A stretch of DNA of 64,000 nucleotides from Bin87 sp965208015. GTDB lineage: Bacteria; Chloroflexota; Dehalococcoidia; Lucifugimonadales; UBA3495. A program made the position numbers and the translations under genes. Every line of letters begins with the position of its first letter. Position 1 is the stretch's first letter. The notes under the pieces were generated by a model, which was not told the origin of the DNA, did no database searches, and was given only the letters and a program-made list of their open reading frames with translations. The stretch is taken from assembly GCA_965208015.1 (NCBI GenBank), contig CBDBNT010000004.1, positions 62,001-126,000 of the forward strand, written 5' to 3'. Shown here in pieces: positions 8,817 to 16,878 of the stretch.

Positions 8817-9944
8817 ATGAAAGGCACTATTAGACAACGCAGCTCGGGCTCCTGGGAAATCCAGGTGTTCCTGGGACGCGACGAAAACGGCAAACGCGTA
8901 CGGAAAACGGAAACGGTTCGTGGGAAAAAGGCCGACGCCCAACGTCGACTGCGCGAAATCCTGTCCGAATTGGACCGTGGCATCACGCCCACGACAACGC
9001 GCTACAAGCTTGGCGAATGGCTGGACAAATGGCTGGAGGAAAAAATCGTTCCCAACTGCCGGCAGAAAACCATCGACCGATACGAAGGCATCATCCGGCT
9101 CCATATTAAGCCCGCGTTAGGGCATGTCGGTCTGGTGAAACTCTCTCCAATGCACATACAAGGTCTGGAGTCCGAACTCTTGCACGAAGGGATGGCCCCG
9201 AAGGGCGTGCAGGCGGTACACCACGTGCTCAGCGGTGCCGTGAAACACGCGCTGAGGATGGAGTTGATATACAGAGACCCTGTCGCGTTGGTGTCGCCGC
9301 CCGCCTCCTCCAAAACGGAAGCCTATAGCCCAGCGGTGGACACGGTCTTGGGCCTGCTCGAGTTGGCGGCTAATGAGGGAAACCCTCTGCTGCCGTTCAT
9401 CCACCTCATCGCGTTCACGGGAATGCGACGCGGAGAAGCCCTGGCTTTGACCTGGGACAGAGTCAATCTGGATGAGGGAACGCTTGAGATATGTCAGTCC
9501 CTGGTCGTAACGGCCGATGGTGTATTGTTGGAGCCGCCCAAGACGGCGCGCGGCGAACGCATCGTTGCGTTGGACGAGATGACCGCAGGGGTGCTGCGTA
9601 CGCACCGTGCGATGCAAGAAAAACTCGCGAGCCAGCTCGGCGTGGACGCGCCCGATATCGTCTTTCCCAGGAACGATTGGACCGGATGGTCGCACCCCAA
9701 CACGGTGATGCACGCCGCGCAAAGCTTGGCGAAACGGGCGGAATGCCCAAGTGTTACCCTGCGGAGTTTGCGGCATTTTCATGCCTCTATGATGCTGCAT
9801 GTGCACCCAAACTACGCCACAGTTGCGGAGCGGCTGGGCCATTCAAGCCCCAAAATCACCATGGAGATTTACGCTCACTCGCTCGAAGGATGGCAACAGG
9901 AAGCCGTGGACGCCTTCGCGGATGCAATGCAGGAATCCGATTGA
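8817..9944 (+). CDS. Tyrosine recombinase / phage-type integrase
   Basis: A 375-residue site-specific integrase. Residues 1-60 form an arm-type DNA-binding domain (RQRSSGSWEIQVFLG), ~65-150 the SAM-like core-binding domain, ~170-375 the catalytic domain. Catalytic residues: R204 in TGMRRGEAL, K242, R319 in LRSLRH, H342 in RLGHSS and Y352. The usual HxxR histidine is Arg (R316). ATG 8817 is fixed by AGGAGGTG 8 nt upstream. The tRNA remnant begins 123 bp after the stop codon, marking the target. It would catalyse insertion and excision of the element. Confidence 0.93.
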   Translation: MKGTIRQRSSGSWEIQVFLGRDENGKRVRKTETVRGKKADAQRRLREILSELDRGITPTTTRYKLGEWLDKWLEEKIVPNCRQKTIDRYEGIIRLHIKPALGHVGLVKLSPMHIQGLESELLHEGMAPKGVQAVHHVLSGAVKHALRMELIYRDPVALVSPPASSKTEAYSPAVDTVLGLLELAANEGNPLLPFIHLIAFTGMRRGEALALTWDRVNLDEGTLEICQSLVVTADGVLLEPPKTARGERIVALDEMTAGVLRTHRAMQEKLASQLGVDAPDIVFPRNDWTGWSHPNTVMHAAQSLAKRAECPSVTLRSLRHFHASMMLHVHPNYATVAERLGHSSPKITMEIYAHSLEGWQQEAVDAFADAMQESD

Positions 9945-10067
9945 AAATGCTGGACAATTGCTGGACAAACTCACAGCAAACGACCTAACCATACCGCAGG
10001 GCCCACGTGGATTTGAGTAGAAAATCTCACGCCACGGCACTGTACAATACGCCAAAATACTGCTACC

Positions 10068-10090
10068 TTCGAATCCGCCCCTCGGCACCA
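10068..10090 (+). other. attR: tRNA 3'-end remnant (Leu-type)
   Basis: TTCGAATCCGCC followed by CCTCGGC-A-CCA has the form of a tRNA T-loop, the 3' half of the T-stem, a 7-nt acceptor strand, discriminator A and CCA. The sequence just upstream cannot pair as the other T-stem half, so this is only the 3' fragment left by integration. The acceptor strand would pair with GCCGAGG, which begins many bacterial tRNA-Leu genes. It sits 123 bp after the integrase stop. Confidence 0.75.
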
Positions 10091-10112
10091 CCTTCCTTGG
10101 TTTCCTACTCAG

Positions 10113-10140
10113 AAACGGCTCCAAATGGGGCCGTTTTGGC
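10113..10140 (+). terminator. Terminator-like hairpin behind the tRNA remnant
   Basis: AAACGGCTCC (10113-10122), loop AAAT, GGGGCCGTTT (10127-10136) form a 10-bp stem with one U-G pair, ending in a TTTT run. Its position 22 nt after the CCA suits the terminator of the original tRNA transcription unit. Confidence 0.65.
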
Positions 10141-10141
10141 T

Positions 10142-10168
10142 ATTTGGTCGACAAATGGTCGACCAAAT
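10142..10168. promoter_or_regulatory. Perfect 11-bp inverted repeat, operator-like
   Basis: ATTTGGTCGAC and GTCGACCAAAT are separated by AAATG. The palindrome lies between the element's end and the phosphatidyltransferase gene, ~85 bp upstream of its ribosome site. It could be a repressor operator for that gene or a binding site near the recombination site. No regulator is identified. Confidence 0.45.
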
Positions 10169-10253
10169 CCACAATCACCGGCACAGGCGCCCGCCAACCT
10201 GCCAACTGAGCGCCCCGCCAGGGGTACGATGCTCGCCACGGCAGAAGGAGCCA

Positions 10254-10930
10254 ATGATGGTAGAAGCTCAATTCGGCGGTGACAAAAAGACCGGCAAATG
10301 GGCATTCGCCAATCTCGAACGGCGCATGGTTGCCTGGCTGGTTCCCAAAGTGCCGTCCTGGCTGGAAACCTACCACCTGACGATGCTAACCCTTGCCTGG
10401 AGCATGGCATTGTCGTGGCCAGCTTCTTGGCCCGCCAGAGCCTCCATTGGTTGTGGCTGGTTTCGGCCTTGATAGCCCTGCAGTACCTGACCGACGTCCT
10501 CGACGGCGCGGTGGGCCGCCATCGCGACACCGGTCTGATCAAGTGGGGCTTCTACATGGACCACTTCCTGGATTTCCTGTTTCTCGCGTCGATAATCGTC
10601 GGGTATTCTCTGGCTTTGCCCCACATCGCCGCCTACTGGTTTTTCGCCCTGCTGGTGGTGGGTGGAGCGTTGATGGTGAACTCGTTCCTGTCATTCGCCG
10701 CCACCAACGAGTTTCAGATATCCACGTTGGGAATAGGCCCCACGGAAATCCGGTTGTTCTTCATCCTGTCCAACACGGCGATGATTTTCTTCGGTGTCGC
10801 CTGGCTGCCCGTTGCGCTGCCGGTGATCCTGGGGATCCTCACCATCACCCTGGCATGGTCGGTTTGGCAGTCCCACCGCCGCATCTGGGCAATCGACATG
10901 GAGAACAAGCGCAGCCGGGCTGGCGCATAG
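10254..10930 (+). pseudogene. CDP-alcohol phosphatidyltransferase family gene, frameshifted
   Basis: Two frames together give one membrane enzyme that would transfer a phosphatidyl or similar group from a CDP-alcohol. The first frame starts at ATG 10254/10257 behind AAGGAG and encodes the usual start of the family (WLVPKVPSWLETYHLTMLTL). The second, in the -1 frame, begins near 10410 and carries the rest: DVLDGAVGRHRD, GFYMDHFLD (the DG...D...D metal motif, slightly irregular) and about five membrane helices. The junction is near 10405-10425. Either a real frameshift mutation or a sequencing/assembly indel explains it; there is no slippery heptamer. If only the second frame is translated, the product lacks its N-terminal helix. 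Confidence 0.8.
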
Positions 10931-11003
10931 CTCGATCTCTCCCCACCACCCTCAACCGCAAGACATGCGCCAACCCTGACAATCTCGATGAGGCAAGGCA
11001 GGG

Positions 11004-12578
11004 TTATGCCGACGCAACCAGGTCGGCAGCGCGTTCCCCTATCATGACAACCGTTGCATGGCTGCCGCCTGACCTTGTAACCCGCGGCATCACCGACGCA
11101 TCGACCACCGACAACCCCTGTACTCCCTTGACGTTGCAGTATTGATCCACAACCGCCATTGGGTCCGAATCCGGGCCCATCTTGCAGGTCCCGGACACAT
11201 GCCTGGCGGTTCCAACGGTTTGGCGGATGTAGACGTCCAAAGCGTCGTCGTCGGCCAGAATGTCATCCGTCGGGTGGAGCCGGTAATCGGCCACGTCCTT
11301 ATACGCGTCGGTTTCAAGGAATCCGATGGCCATTTTGATGCCTTCCCTCACCCGACGAATGTCGTTGGGATGCTGAAGATAGCGGTAGTTGAACTCCGGC
11401 TGCACCGTGGGATCGGCAGACGCCAGCCTGACGTATCCTGCGCCGTCGGGCAGTCCGAGGGTGCATGAAATTCGAGCCACCCGGTCCGCGGGAACATCGT
11501 CGTTGAGGAACTTGGTCCGCAGACCCGGGACGCGCTCCGGCCGTTCGTCAACCATCGGGGTGGTCCTCAGCAACATATCATTGACTTCGCTGGACCCGGG
11601 GGCGGTGTAGTGCAAGCAAAAGCGCGCCGCATCGAGATCAGAAGTCAGGGTAACGCCGTCTTTGACTTTGAAGGTGATCTGGGCGCTCAGGTGGTTGAAC
11701 AGGTTCTCTCCCACTCCGGGCAGATCTTGAACTACCGGTATCCCGAATTGCTCAAGTTGGTCTCTGGGGCCGATACCCGATAGCATGAGCAGGTGGGGCG
11801 ACTTGAGAGCCCCGGCGCTCAACACCACCCGGTCTGCTTCGACGTTGAAAATCTCGCCTCCGCTTTCCACTTCCACGCCCACGGCCTTGCGATCCTCGAT
11901 CAATACTTTCCTGACGAAAACTCCTCCCCGCACCGTGAGGTTGAGACGGTGGCGCATGGGATTCAGGTGAGTGATGGCCGCGCTCATCCTCCAGCCGTCC
12001 AGGTTGTTCGAGGGCCACACGCCAACACCCGCGGGGTTCGGACCATTGGTATCGTCGACTGTCCCATAACCCGCCTCCAAGCAGGCTGCATGGAAGGCCT
12101 TTTGGATGTCTGCCAAAGTCCCGGATTGACGACGCCTCACTGGCATCGGTCCGTCGGTTCCATGAAAATCGTCCCGAATGTCGAGATCGTGCTCGGATTT
12201 CCTGAAGTAGGGCAGCACCTTGTCATAGGACCATTCATCGTTGCCCATGGCGGACCAGGAGTCGAAATCCTCCGGCAACCCCCTTTGCATTGCCTGACCA
12301 TTGATGGACGACCCGCCTCCGATCACCTTGCCCTGCGCTACGTGGATCTCCCCTTGCTCATCGGTGATCGTTCCCCGCAGGGCCCAGTTGTGCTCCGACT
12401 CCGGGGATTCCGCATAGCTTGTGTATCCGAACTTGATCTCGTCCGGGAGATGTTCCGGATCGGGGTAATCCGGCCCGGCTTCCAGCAACAGGACGGAGGT
12501 ATTGTCGTTTTCGGCCAATCTGCTGGCCAACACCGATCCAGCCGCTCCCCCACCGACGATGACAACGTCATATTTCAT
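11004..12578 (-). CDS. GMC-family FAD-dependent oxidoreductase (choline dehydrogenase-like)
   Basis: A 524-residue flavoenzyme oxidising an alcohol of unknown identity. The N-terminus is the Rossmann FAD site VVIVGGGAAGSVLASRLAE. The GMC signature is seen at GKVIGGGSSINGQAMQRG and again at SAGALKSPHLLMLSGIGP. The C-terminal domain has ARHVSGTCKMG with the catalytic His, then the second active-site region near GGSHATVVMI. The length is normal for the family. ATG 12578 is preceded by AAGGGGG. It is transcribed alone or with the amidase upstream (123 bp gap). Confidence 0.92.
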   Translation of the reverse strand: MKYDVVIVGGGAAGSVLASRLAENDNTSVLLLEAGPDYPDPEHLPDEIKFGYTSYAESPESEHNWALRGTITDEQGEIHVAQGKVIGGGSSINGQAMQRGLPEDFDSWSAMGNDEWSYDKVLPYFRKSEHDLDIRDDFHGTDGPMPVRRRQSGTLADIQKAFHAACLEAGYGTVDDTNGPNPAGVGVWPSNNLDGWRMSAAITHLNPMRHRLNLTVRGGVFVRKVLIEDRKAVGVEVESGGEIFNVEADRVVLSAGALKSPHLLMLSGIGPRDQLEQFGIPVVQDLPGVGENLFNHLSAQITFKVKDGVTLTSDLDAARFCLHYTAPGSSEVNDMLLRTTPMVDERPERVPGLRTKFLNDDVPADRVARISCTLGLPDGAGYVRLASADPTVQPEFNYRYLQHPNDIRRVREGIKMAIGFLETDAYKDVADYRLHPTDDILADDDALDVYIRQTVGTARHVSGTCKMGPDSDPMAVVDQYCNVKGVQGLSVVDASVMPRVTRSGGSHATVVMIGERAADLVASA

Positions 12579-12701
12579 GGGTCCCCCTTAATGCTCCGTC
12601 TTTGAATGTAGGATTTGCTAGTTAGGACGTTCCGGGATTTCTCCGATTATAAACCGGCATTCTCCATATCGGCCGACCAACAGGTTCCGAAATTGATGAT
12701 G

Positions 12702-14057
12702 TCAGCCAATCGGCGGCGCCTGGCTCAACCCGGCGATCCGCTCGCACCACTGCGCCGCGCCCAGAACCCGGCCTTCCTGCGCCCACGGCCCGCCGAACTG
12801 CACCGCCATGGGCATGCCCAGCTCGCTCAGGCCCGTCGACACTACCACCGTGGGCAACCCGGAGGCCGACCACGGCACCTGGAACGCCGCGTCTCCGGTG
12901 GTGTTCAGGTCGCGCGGAGCCGGCGCCGGCATCGCCGGCGTCATCACGACGTCCACCTTGGCAGCCATCTCGCTGAAGTCGGCGCGGAACTGCCGTCGCA
13001 GCCGCTGGGCCTTCAGGTACGCCGACGTGGGCATGATCATGCCCATCTCCATGCCGGCTCGGATGCGTGGCCCGTAGTCGGCGGCGCGAACGCGGTGATT
13101 GGCCTCGTGGATTGCCGCGCACTCCACGTTAGACACGATGCGCTGGAACCGGTGCACCACGGCGAAGCTGTCGGGCAGCGGTATCTCCTCGACCTCCGCC
13201 CCGGCTTCCGCCAGTTGGTTGGCCACGGCCTCCGTGTGCGCCCACATCTCCGGCGTGGCGTAATCCTGGTAGTACTGCCTCACCAGCCCGATGCGCGGCG
13301 GCCGGTCGTGCTCGGCCATCTGCGCCATGAAGTCGGGCACGGGTTCGCGCAGGCTGCCGGGATCGTTGTCGTCCGCGCCGCTGAGCACGGTCAGCATCAG
13401 CGCGGCGTCGGCCACGGTGCGGGTCAGGATGCCCACGTGGTCCAGCGACCAGCTCAACGGGGCGACGCCGTAGCGCGAGATGCGCCCGTAGGTGGGCTTC
13501 ACGCCGACGATGCCGTTGTAGGCCGCCGGCCGGCAGGTGGAACCGCCGGTCTGCGATCCGAGAGCCGCCGGAACCATCCGCGCCGCCACCGCCGCGGACG
13601 ACCCGCTGCTGGACCCGCCGGGCGTGTGCTCCAGGTTCCACGGGTTGCGCGTCGGCGACGGATCAGAGGAGGCAAATTCGGTGGTGACCGCCTTGCCCAG
13701 GATGATCCCGCCGGCCGCCTTGATGTTGGCCACCGACGTGGCGTCGAAGTTGGGCACGAAGTCGGCGTTCACCTTCGACCCGCAGGCGGTGAGCATCCCT
13801 TCGGTGTAGAAAATGTCCTTCAGGCCCACGGGGACGCCGTGGATCAGGCCCAGCGGATCGCCGCGCTGCACCTCCGCCTCCCGTTGCTGGGCCGCCGACA
13901 GCACGACGTCCCGGTCGATGGTGACCCACGCCTGCAAATCGCCGTCCAGCGCGTCGATGCGCGCCAGCAGCGACTCCGCCAGCGCCACCGGCGACAGGGT
14001 TCCTTCGCGAATCTGCGCGGCGGCTTCCGCCACCGAAAGCTCGTGGAGTTCAGGCAT
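12702..14057 (-). CDS. Amidase (amidase-signature family)
   Basis: A 451-residue amide hydrolase of the GatA/AtzE type. The Ser-cisSer-Lys triad is visible: Lys in GLKDIFYTEG, Ser in the Gly/Ser-rich signature GGSSSGSSAA and the nucleophile Ser in QTGGST. The substrate cannot be told; genes of this type often work on small carboxamides or as GatA paralogues, and no gatB or gatC is next to it, so a catabolic amidase is more likely. ATG 14057 has GAGG 9 nt upstream. It precedes the GMC oxidoreductase on the same strand. Confidence 0.92.
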   Translation of the reverse strand: MPELHELSVAEAAAQIREGTLSPVALAESLLARIDALDGDLQAWVTIDRDVVLSAAQQREAEVQRGDPLGLIHGVPVGLKDIFYTEGMLTACGSKVNADFVPNFDATSVANIKAAGGIILGKAVTTEFASSDPSPTRNPWNLEHTPGGSSSGSSAAVAARMVPAALGSQTGGSTCRPAAYNGIVGVKPTYGRISRYGVAPLSWSLDHVGILTRTVADAALMLTVLSGADDNDPGSLREPVPDFMAQMAEHDRPPRIGLVRQYYQDYATPEMWAHTEAVANQLAEAGAEVEEIPLPDSFAVVHRFQRIVSNVECAAIHEANHRVRAADYGPRIRAGMEMGMIMPTSAYLKAQRLRRQFRADFSEMAAKVDVVMTPAMPAPAPRDLNTTGDAAFQVPWSASGLPTVVVSTGLSELGMPMAVQFGGPWAQEGRVLGAAQWCERIAGLSQAPPIG

Positions 14058-14234
14058 GATTCAACCTCATCGTTGCTGCGGGTCGTGTTGCTGCAACCTC
14101 AACACGAATGGGGGCGCCAGGCCGCAAGATACTCCGCTGGCGCGTGGCCGTCCAGAGCCGGTCACGTTTCACGCGCGCTCGCTGGATGGGACTTCGCCCA
14201 CAGCCGGCAAGTAAATGGCTCCTCCATGCCTGAC

Positions 14235-16628
14235 TCAATCCGCGGCTGCCACCGGGGGCATGCGGTAACCCACCCGGGGTTCGGTGAAGATATACCGCGG
14301 GCTGTCCGCGTCGTCTCCCAGCTTGCGCCGGAGCCGGCGCATGTGGGTGCGAACCACCTGGGGATCGCCGGCGGTGGTCACGCGCCAAACGCGCCGCAAC
14401 AGCTGCTCGTGAGACATCGGCCGTCCTCCATTCAGCGACAGGACGCGCAGCATCTCGTACTCTATGGGCGTCAAGTGGACGGGCCGGCCGGCAATTTCCA
14501 CCCTGCGTTGAGCATAGTCGATGATCAGGTCGCCTCGCTCATAGGGAAACGCTTCGTCGACCACGTCCGCTGCGGCCGCCTTGCGGAGTGCGGCCCTGAT
14601 CCGCGCCGTCAGCTCCGTTGGCGAGAAAGGTTTGACCATGTAGTCGGCGGCGCCCAGGTCTAGGGCACGCTCGACGTCCTGGTCTCTTCCTTGGGCGGAG
14701 AGGCAGATCACCGGCACGTCTGCGATGTTGAGGATGTCCCGCATCAACTCAAAACCGTCGACGCCGGGCACCGCCAGATCCAAAAGGGCGAGCTGGGGTT
14801 TTTCCGATTCCACCTGGTGCAGCGCGTCATCAGGGCCGGTAGCGAATATCGTGGCGTAGCCGCCCCTGGTCAGGATGTCGCGCACGTGCCTCAGCGTCTG
14901 CGGATCATCCTCAATCACGAGGATGCGCGCCGGACCATCCTCGCCGGAATGCAAGCGGCCGCTCGGTCGGCCGGAATGAGTGGTGTCCTCCGGGATGGCC
15001 TGGTCGGCCACCGGGATCGTGAAGATGAACCGGACGCCGCGGTCGGGCCCTTCACTTTCCGCCCAGATCCTGCCGCCGTGGGCTTCGACGATCCCCTTGC
15101 AGATGGACAGCCCCAGACCGTACCCGGCGATGTCCCGTTCGACCATGCCGCCGTCGATGCGGGAGTATTTGCGGAACAGGTTGGGGAGTTGGTCGGGTGG
15201 CAGTCCCCACCCTTCGGCCACCGCCCAAACCGCAACGTACAAGCCATCGTGCTCGGCGCTGATCGTGATGGCGGATGACCCTTGCGCGTTCCTGGATGCG
15301 TTGGACAGCAGGTTGCCCAGCACCTGGATTACGCGCGCCCGGTCCGCCATTACCGCCGGCAGGTCCGCCGGCAGGTCTGCTTGGAGGTCGCTGCGTCCTC
15401 CTCCCCGGACGAACGCGCTTCTGGCCTCGTCCACCAGGGCCGCAACGTCAGAAGGCTCGGGGCTCACCGACAGGGTGCCGGACTCGATCTGGGCCGTGTC
15501 CAGCAGGTCGCTTATCATCCGGCGCATCCGGTCGGCCTGGTCGTTGATGATGGTGTGGAACTGGCGAGTCTCCGCCGGGTTCAGGTTTGCGGTCTCGTCC
15601 AGCAGGGTTGCGGCCGAACCCTTGATGGATGCCAGCGGGGTTCGCAGTTCGTAGCTGACCAACCCCAGGAATTCTGCCCGGAGCCGTTCCAGGTCTTCCA
15701 GCGGCGTCATATCCTGAAGCGTCACGACCACCGATTCCATCTCATCCGATTCTTCGGAGTAGATGGAGGTGGCGTTCACCAGCACCGTTACCGACCCGCC
15801 GCCGGGCGCCCTCAGCACCACTTCCTCGGCGCGCAGCGCGGTGTAGGTGCTCAGCCGGTGCGCCAGCGGAAACTCTTCCAGGGACACCTCCCGTCCATCA
15901 ATCCGCCGGATGCTCAGGATGTCCATCATCTGCTCGACCGGATAGTCCGGCGGCCGTATGCCCTCGACTATCCGCAGCGTCTCGCGGTTGTACGACACCG
16001 GCGCTCCCGATTTCGCGTCGAAGACCGCCACGCCCACCGGGCACGTGGCGATCAGGGCCTCCAGGTCGGTTCTGGCCCGCTGCTCGTCCCGATACCTCCT
16101 GGCGTTGGCGATTACTAGCGCCGCCTGGGAGGCGAACATCACCAGCGTGTCCTCGTCCTCGCGGGTGAACTCGCCGCCGGCGTCTCCTTTGGTCACGTAG
16201 ATGGAACCCAGCCGCACACCCTTGTTGCGGATGGGAGCCACCAGCAGCGAAGCAACGGCCACGGGAGGCCGCCATTCCGCCATCCCCCGCGATGCCAGGT
16301 ATGAGGCCACGTCGTTGATGCGCAGGGTGCCGGGCATCTGGTTCAGGTGACTGAAGAACTGTGCGCTTTCCGGCAACACCGCCAGGCTACGGCGCTCTGC
16401 CGGCGTCAGGCCGGAGGTGACGAACTCCTCCAGCCGGCCGGTCTGGTCGAGGACCGTCGTGGCGGCGTACTTCGCGTCCGTCAGTGCACGGGCGCTGTCG
16501 GTCACTTCTTCGAGCACGCTGTGGTAATCGAGGTCCTCGTTGATGCGCAGGCTGGCCTCGCTCAGCCTGGTGAGGCGGTCCTGCAGCTCCTTGATACCGG
16601 GTCCAGTCCGGTCGTCCGTGCTAGCCAC
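14235..16628 (-). CDS. Fused sensor kinase-response regulator with H-box Tyr
   Basis: A 797-residue cytoplasmic signalling protein. Domains in order: GAF (~35-180), PAS-like (~200-310), dimerisation/H-box helix (~315-380), HATPase (~410-530), receiver (RILVIEDD..., phospho-Asp in LALLDLAVPG) and an OmpR-type winged helix at the end. The H-box reads FLGLVSYELRTPL, where Tyr326 (codon TAC, 15651-15653) replaces the phospho-accepting His. The G1 box DxGxG is also altered to AEGWG. Direct DNA control by the same polypeptide is likely. GTG 16628 is chosen for GGGAGAG 4 nt upstream. It is divergent from the radical SAM operon and may regulate it. Confidence 0.85.
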   Translation of the reverse strand: MASTDDRTGPGIKELQDRLTRLSEASLRINEDLDYHSVLEEVTDSARALTDAKYAATTVLDQTGRLEEFVTSGLTPAERRSLAVLPESAQFFSHLNQMPGTLRINDVASYLASRGMAEWRPPVAVASLLVAPIRNKGVRLGSIYVTKGDAGGEFTREDEDTLVMFASQAALVIANARRYRDEQRARTDLEALIATCPVGVAVFDAKSGAPVSYNRETLRIVEGIRPPDYPVEQMMDILSIRRIDGREVSLEEFPLAHRLSTYTALRAEEVVLRAPGGGSVTVLVNATSIYSEESDEMESVVVTLQDMTPLEDLERLRAEFLGLVSYELRTPLASIKGSAATLLDETANLNPAETRQFHTIINDQADRMRRMISDLLDTAQIESGTLSVSPEPSDVAALVDEARSAFVRGGGRSDLQADLPADLPAVMADRARVIQVLGNLLSNASRNAQGSSAITISAEHDGLYVAVWAVAEGWGLPPDQLPNLFRKYSRIDGGMVERDIAGYGLGLSICKGIVEAHGGRIWAESEGPDRGVRFIFTIPVADQAIPEDTTHSGRPSGRLHSGEDGPARILVIEDDPQTLRHVRDILTRGGYATIFATGPDDALHQVESEKPQLALLDLAVPGVDGFELMRDILNIADVPVICLSAQGRDQDVERALDLGAADYMVKPFSPTELTARIRAALRKAAAADVVDEAFPYERGDLIIDYAQRRVEIAGRPVHLTPIEYEMLRVLSLNGGRPMSHEQLLRRVWRVTTAGDPQVVRTHMRRLRRKLGDDADSPRYIFTEPRVGYRMPPVAAAD

Positions 16629-16718
16629 TTTTCTCTCCCATCGCATATCAGCGCAAGCGTTCCGGTCGACATTCCCGACCCAGTGGGGCCGCAATGCACC
16701 GATTGCCGCGAATTGTCA

Positions 16719-16808
16719 CATAAGAGTCATAACTATAACCCGAACCGTTATGGATACGTCAGATATGGGATCGTAGCATTTGACTAATTGAACGCTCAGC
16801 CATAACGG
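16719..16808. promoter_or_regulatory. Divergent regulatory region with repeated CATAA half-sites
   Basis: Between the sensor-regulator gene and the radical SAM gene are CATAA at 16719 and 16728, TATAA at 16734, and a perfect 9-bp inverted pair CCGTTATGG (16745-16753) / CCATAACGG (16800-16808). Repeated half-sites fit binding by an OmpR-type winged helix, such as the one ending the adjacent regulator. That link is inference. Confidence 0.45.
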
Positions 16809-16878
16809 CCACCCGAAATACGCGCGATGACACGGCGCCCCGTGGCAACTCGAAGGCTGAGCCAAAGGAGAAAGAACG

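Larger units (their letters stand above)
1..10090. mobile_element. Integrative element, right-hand part, ending at a tRNA attachment site
   Basis: The block contains decayed coding sequence, a NERD nuclease, a UvrD-like helicase, a P4-type primase-helicase, an excisionase-like HTH gene and a tyrosine integrase, and it ends at a tRNA 3' remnant (10068-10090) just behind the integrase. This is the usual layout of a P4-like satellite or genomic island inserted in a tRNA gene. The terminator-like hairpin after the remnant would belong to the host tRNA gene. The left end, with the restored complete tRNA, must lie outside the window. The extent is inferred; the integrase, primase and tRNA tail are seen directly. 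Confidence 0.72.

Noticed and set aside
12615..14663. Plus-strand open frame of 682 codons over the amidase
   Set aside because: The amidase on the minus strand has its catalytic triad and ribosome site; the plus-strand product is Arg/His-rich without any fold-like pattern.
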